From Montifringilla adamsi (lineage: Eukaryota; Chordata; Aves; Passeriformes; Passeridae), in NCBI GenBank assembly GCA_017590115.1, contig JAGGNK010013558.1, positions 7,173,969 to 7,237,968 on the forward strand: a stretch of DNA of 64,000 nt, given 5' to 3'. Under the pieces are notes generated by a model, which saw only the letters and a list, made by a program, of their open reading frames with translations, was not told the DNA's origin and searched no databases. Of the stretch, positions 62,618 to 64,000 are shown in pieces. Positions within the stretch are counted from its first letter, which is position 1. Each line of letters opens with the position of its first letter. A program made the translations under genes and the position numbers.

Positions 62618-64000
62618 CTTGGAGTTTTCCTATGGTAATGCCTTTTGACAACTTTGAAATGAAGCTTGACTAATGTTTGTGACCTGACAGTAGATCAGCA
62701 GTCAGAGAAAACCAGAAGGGGAAAACCAATCCACCAAGGTCAGGAACCTTGAAAGATATTCTTTGATTTTTGGGGATTCCTGTTCAAATCTCTAGGTTCT
62801 CTGCTTCAAGCAGAAACATGAATAAACTGTTTCCTATAGCGCAGATTAAGTCCTTAACCTCATTCTGTGCTGAATAGATCTTTGTCTCTTTATGCTGCAG
62901 AAACTTGCAGTGGCAAGTTAGTGTCTCCCACAATGGAAACAGATATCAAAATGTGTTATTTTCCTATTAAAAAACACTACCCCACATAGTTTTGGTCGTC
63001 CTGGTTTATTTCACAGGTGTTTATTTTGCTCAATCAAAATGCCTGTTAAACTGATAAAGAAAGTTGCATCTATTTCAGTGAAAATCTTGTTCCATGTCTA
63101 TCTTAGGCAGCAAAAGGACAGATTAATTTGGAGCAGATCTGTGTGGTTTAATTTGTTTGCTACTTATTCTGTGCATTTCTGTAGTTACCTATCTGTATTT
63201 GGAAACTATCAAAACAGAAGTAGCAGAGATGTCTGTTCCTTTATGTGTTACTGAAAGTCTTTGCTTAGCTGTGACTCAAGGTTTTTAATTCTTTGTCCTT
63301 AGTTTTTCTGTCTCAGAACATAAGATCATGGAGGTGTTTTGAGTGCTTGAGATAGATTTTTTGGTTAAATTGAAACCAAGTTGTAAAAATTAGTATGAAC
63401 ACTGCCTGCTCCCCATCTTCTTTGAATCCTCCTTTGTTTTATATGGTTGCAGTTGCAGGGGATAAAGGTAATGTGTGAAGAGCAAGAGTACCAGAGGCAG
63501 TGCTTTGTGCTGGCTTTACACCTCAGTCCTGCAAGCAGTTTAGCATGCTTGTGCATTTTTCTAATGCAACTTCAAGAAATATGATTTATAAATAGCCTTT
63601 GGAGAACTACACCATCTTCATCTGATGTGATAGAACCAGTCAATCAAGGTCAGGAAACTTCGAGCAGGATTTTTACTTAGGTCCTTTTAAGTAGCAGAAA
63701 AGGATTCCCCAGATATTGCACAGGCTCTGTGGTGTTTAGAACAACAGTAGCATAAGCTTTAACAGGCTGCACAAAGAAGAGTTTGTCCAAGATGGTGCCA
63801 GCATCACATTCTTCCTTTTGATGCCACTCAAATGGCATCATTCCTTTTCTCTTCCACTCTAATGACCTATTTTTTCCACACTGTTGACCTATTTGGGGAT
63901 TGGGGTGGGAATTTGTAGAATATTTTGTGTTCTTGTTCCTTTTTATTTATTTCCATATGCATCCAACCTAGCACAAAGAATAACACAGAATGAGTGAACC

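Larger units (their letters stand above)
59750..64000 (+). other. RFX7: RFX7 intron 2 (partial)
   Basis: Non-coding sequence after the RFX7 exon. Searched by eye for QEVEKF and LYLYLQLPSG coding sequence without success. It contains a possible decayed interspersed-repeat fragment near 60148 and poly-T at about 62597-62617. Confidence 0.75.

Overview
The window is vertebrate, almost certainly bird, nuclear DNA. It has AT-rich, CpG-poor introns and intergenic sequence, a few sharp CpG islands, and CR1-type LINE 3' ends typical of bird and other reptile genomes. There are no bacterial-style genes, CRISPR arrays or rRNA genes, and I found no tRNA gene. Most long open frames here are chance frames in GC-rich or tandemly repeated sequence. 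Real coding sequence is confined to short exons that had to be found from splice sites and phase.

Two genes are supported. TEX9 lies on the minus strand. Its first eight coding exons run from the ATG at 11747 down to 2871 and the gene continues beyond base 1. Splice phases are consistent through all eight exons, and the reading frame can be matched to the TEX9 family through most of its length. RFX7 lies on the plus strand. One 34-nt exon at 59716-59749 encodes KTVQSKVDCIL, the conserved helix just before the family's winged-helix region. Human TEX9 and RFX7 are also head-to-head neighbours, so synteny supports both calls.

Layout: 1-11747, TEX9 exons 8 to 1 and introns, including a GC-rich minisatellite inside intron 4 (7248-7412). 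11330-11960, TEX9 CpG-island promoter with an RFX/X-box-like site. 12300-12860, an antisense CR1 fragment interrupted by a 19-bp VNTR. 15720-16090, an orphan CpG island. 16090-38030, intergenic DNA with simple repeats, some hairpins and an unexplained CpG-rich patch at 32230-32510. 38030-38650, a CpG island that is the best candidate for the RFX7 promoter. 38650-59715, putative RFX7 intron 1. 59750-64000, RFX7 intron 2.

No new multi-gene system is visible. The most interesting observations are a 24-nt near-perfect inverted copy of the TEX9 start-codon region inside TEX9 intron 3, the growth of a higher-order VNTR inside a CR1 element, the frame-deciding tandem splice acceptor of TEX9 exon 5, the X-box-like site in the TEX9 promoter, and the apparent absence of the RFX7 start-codon exon.
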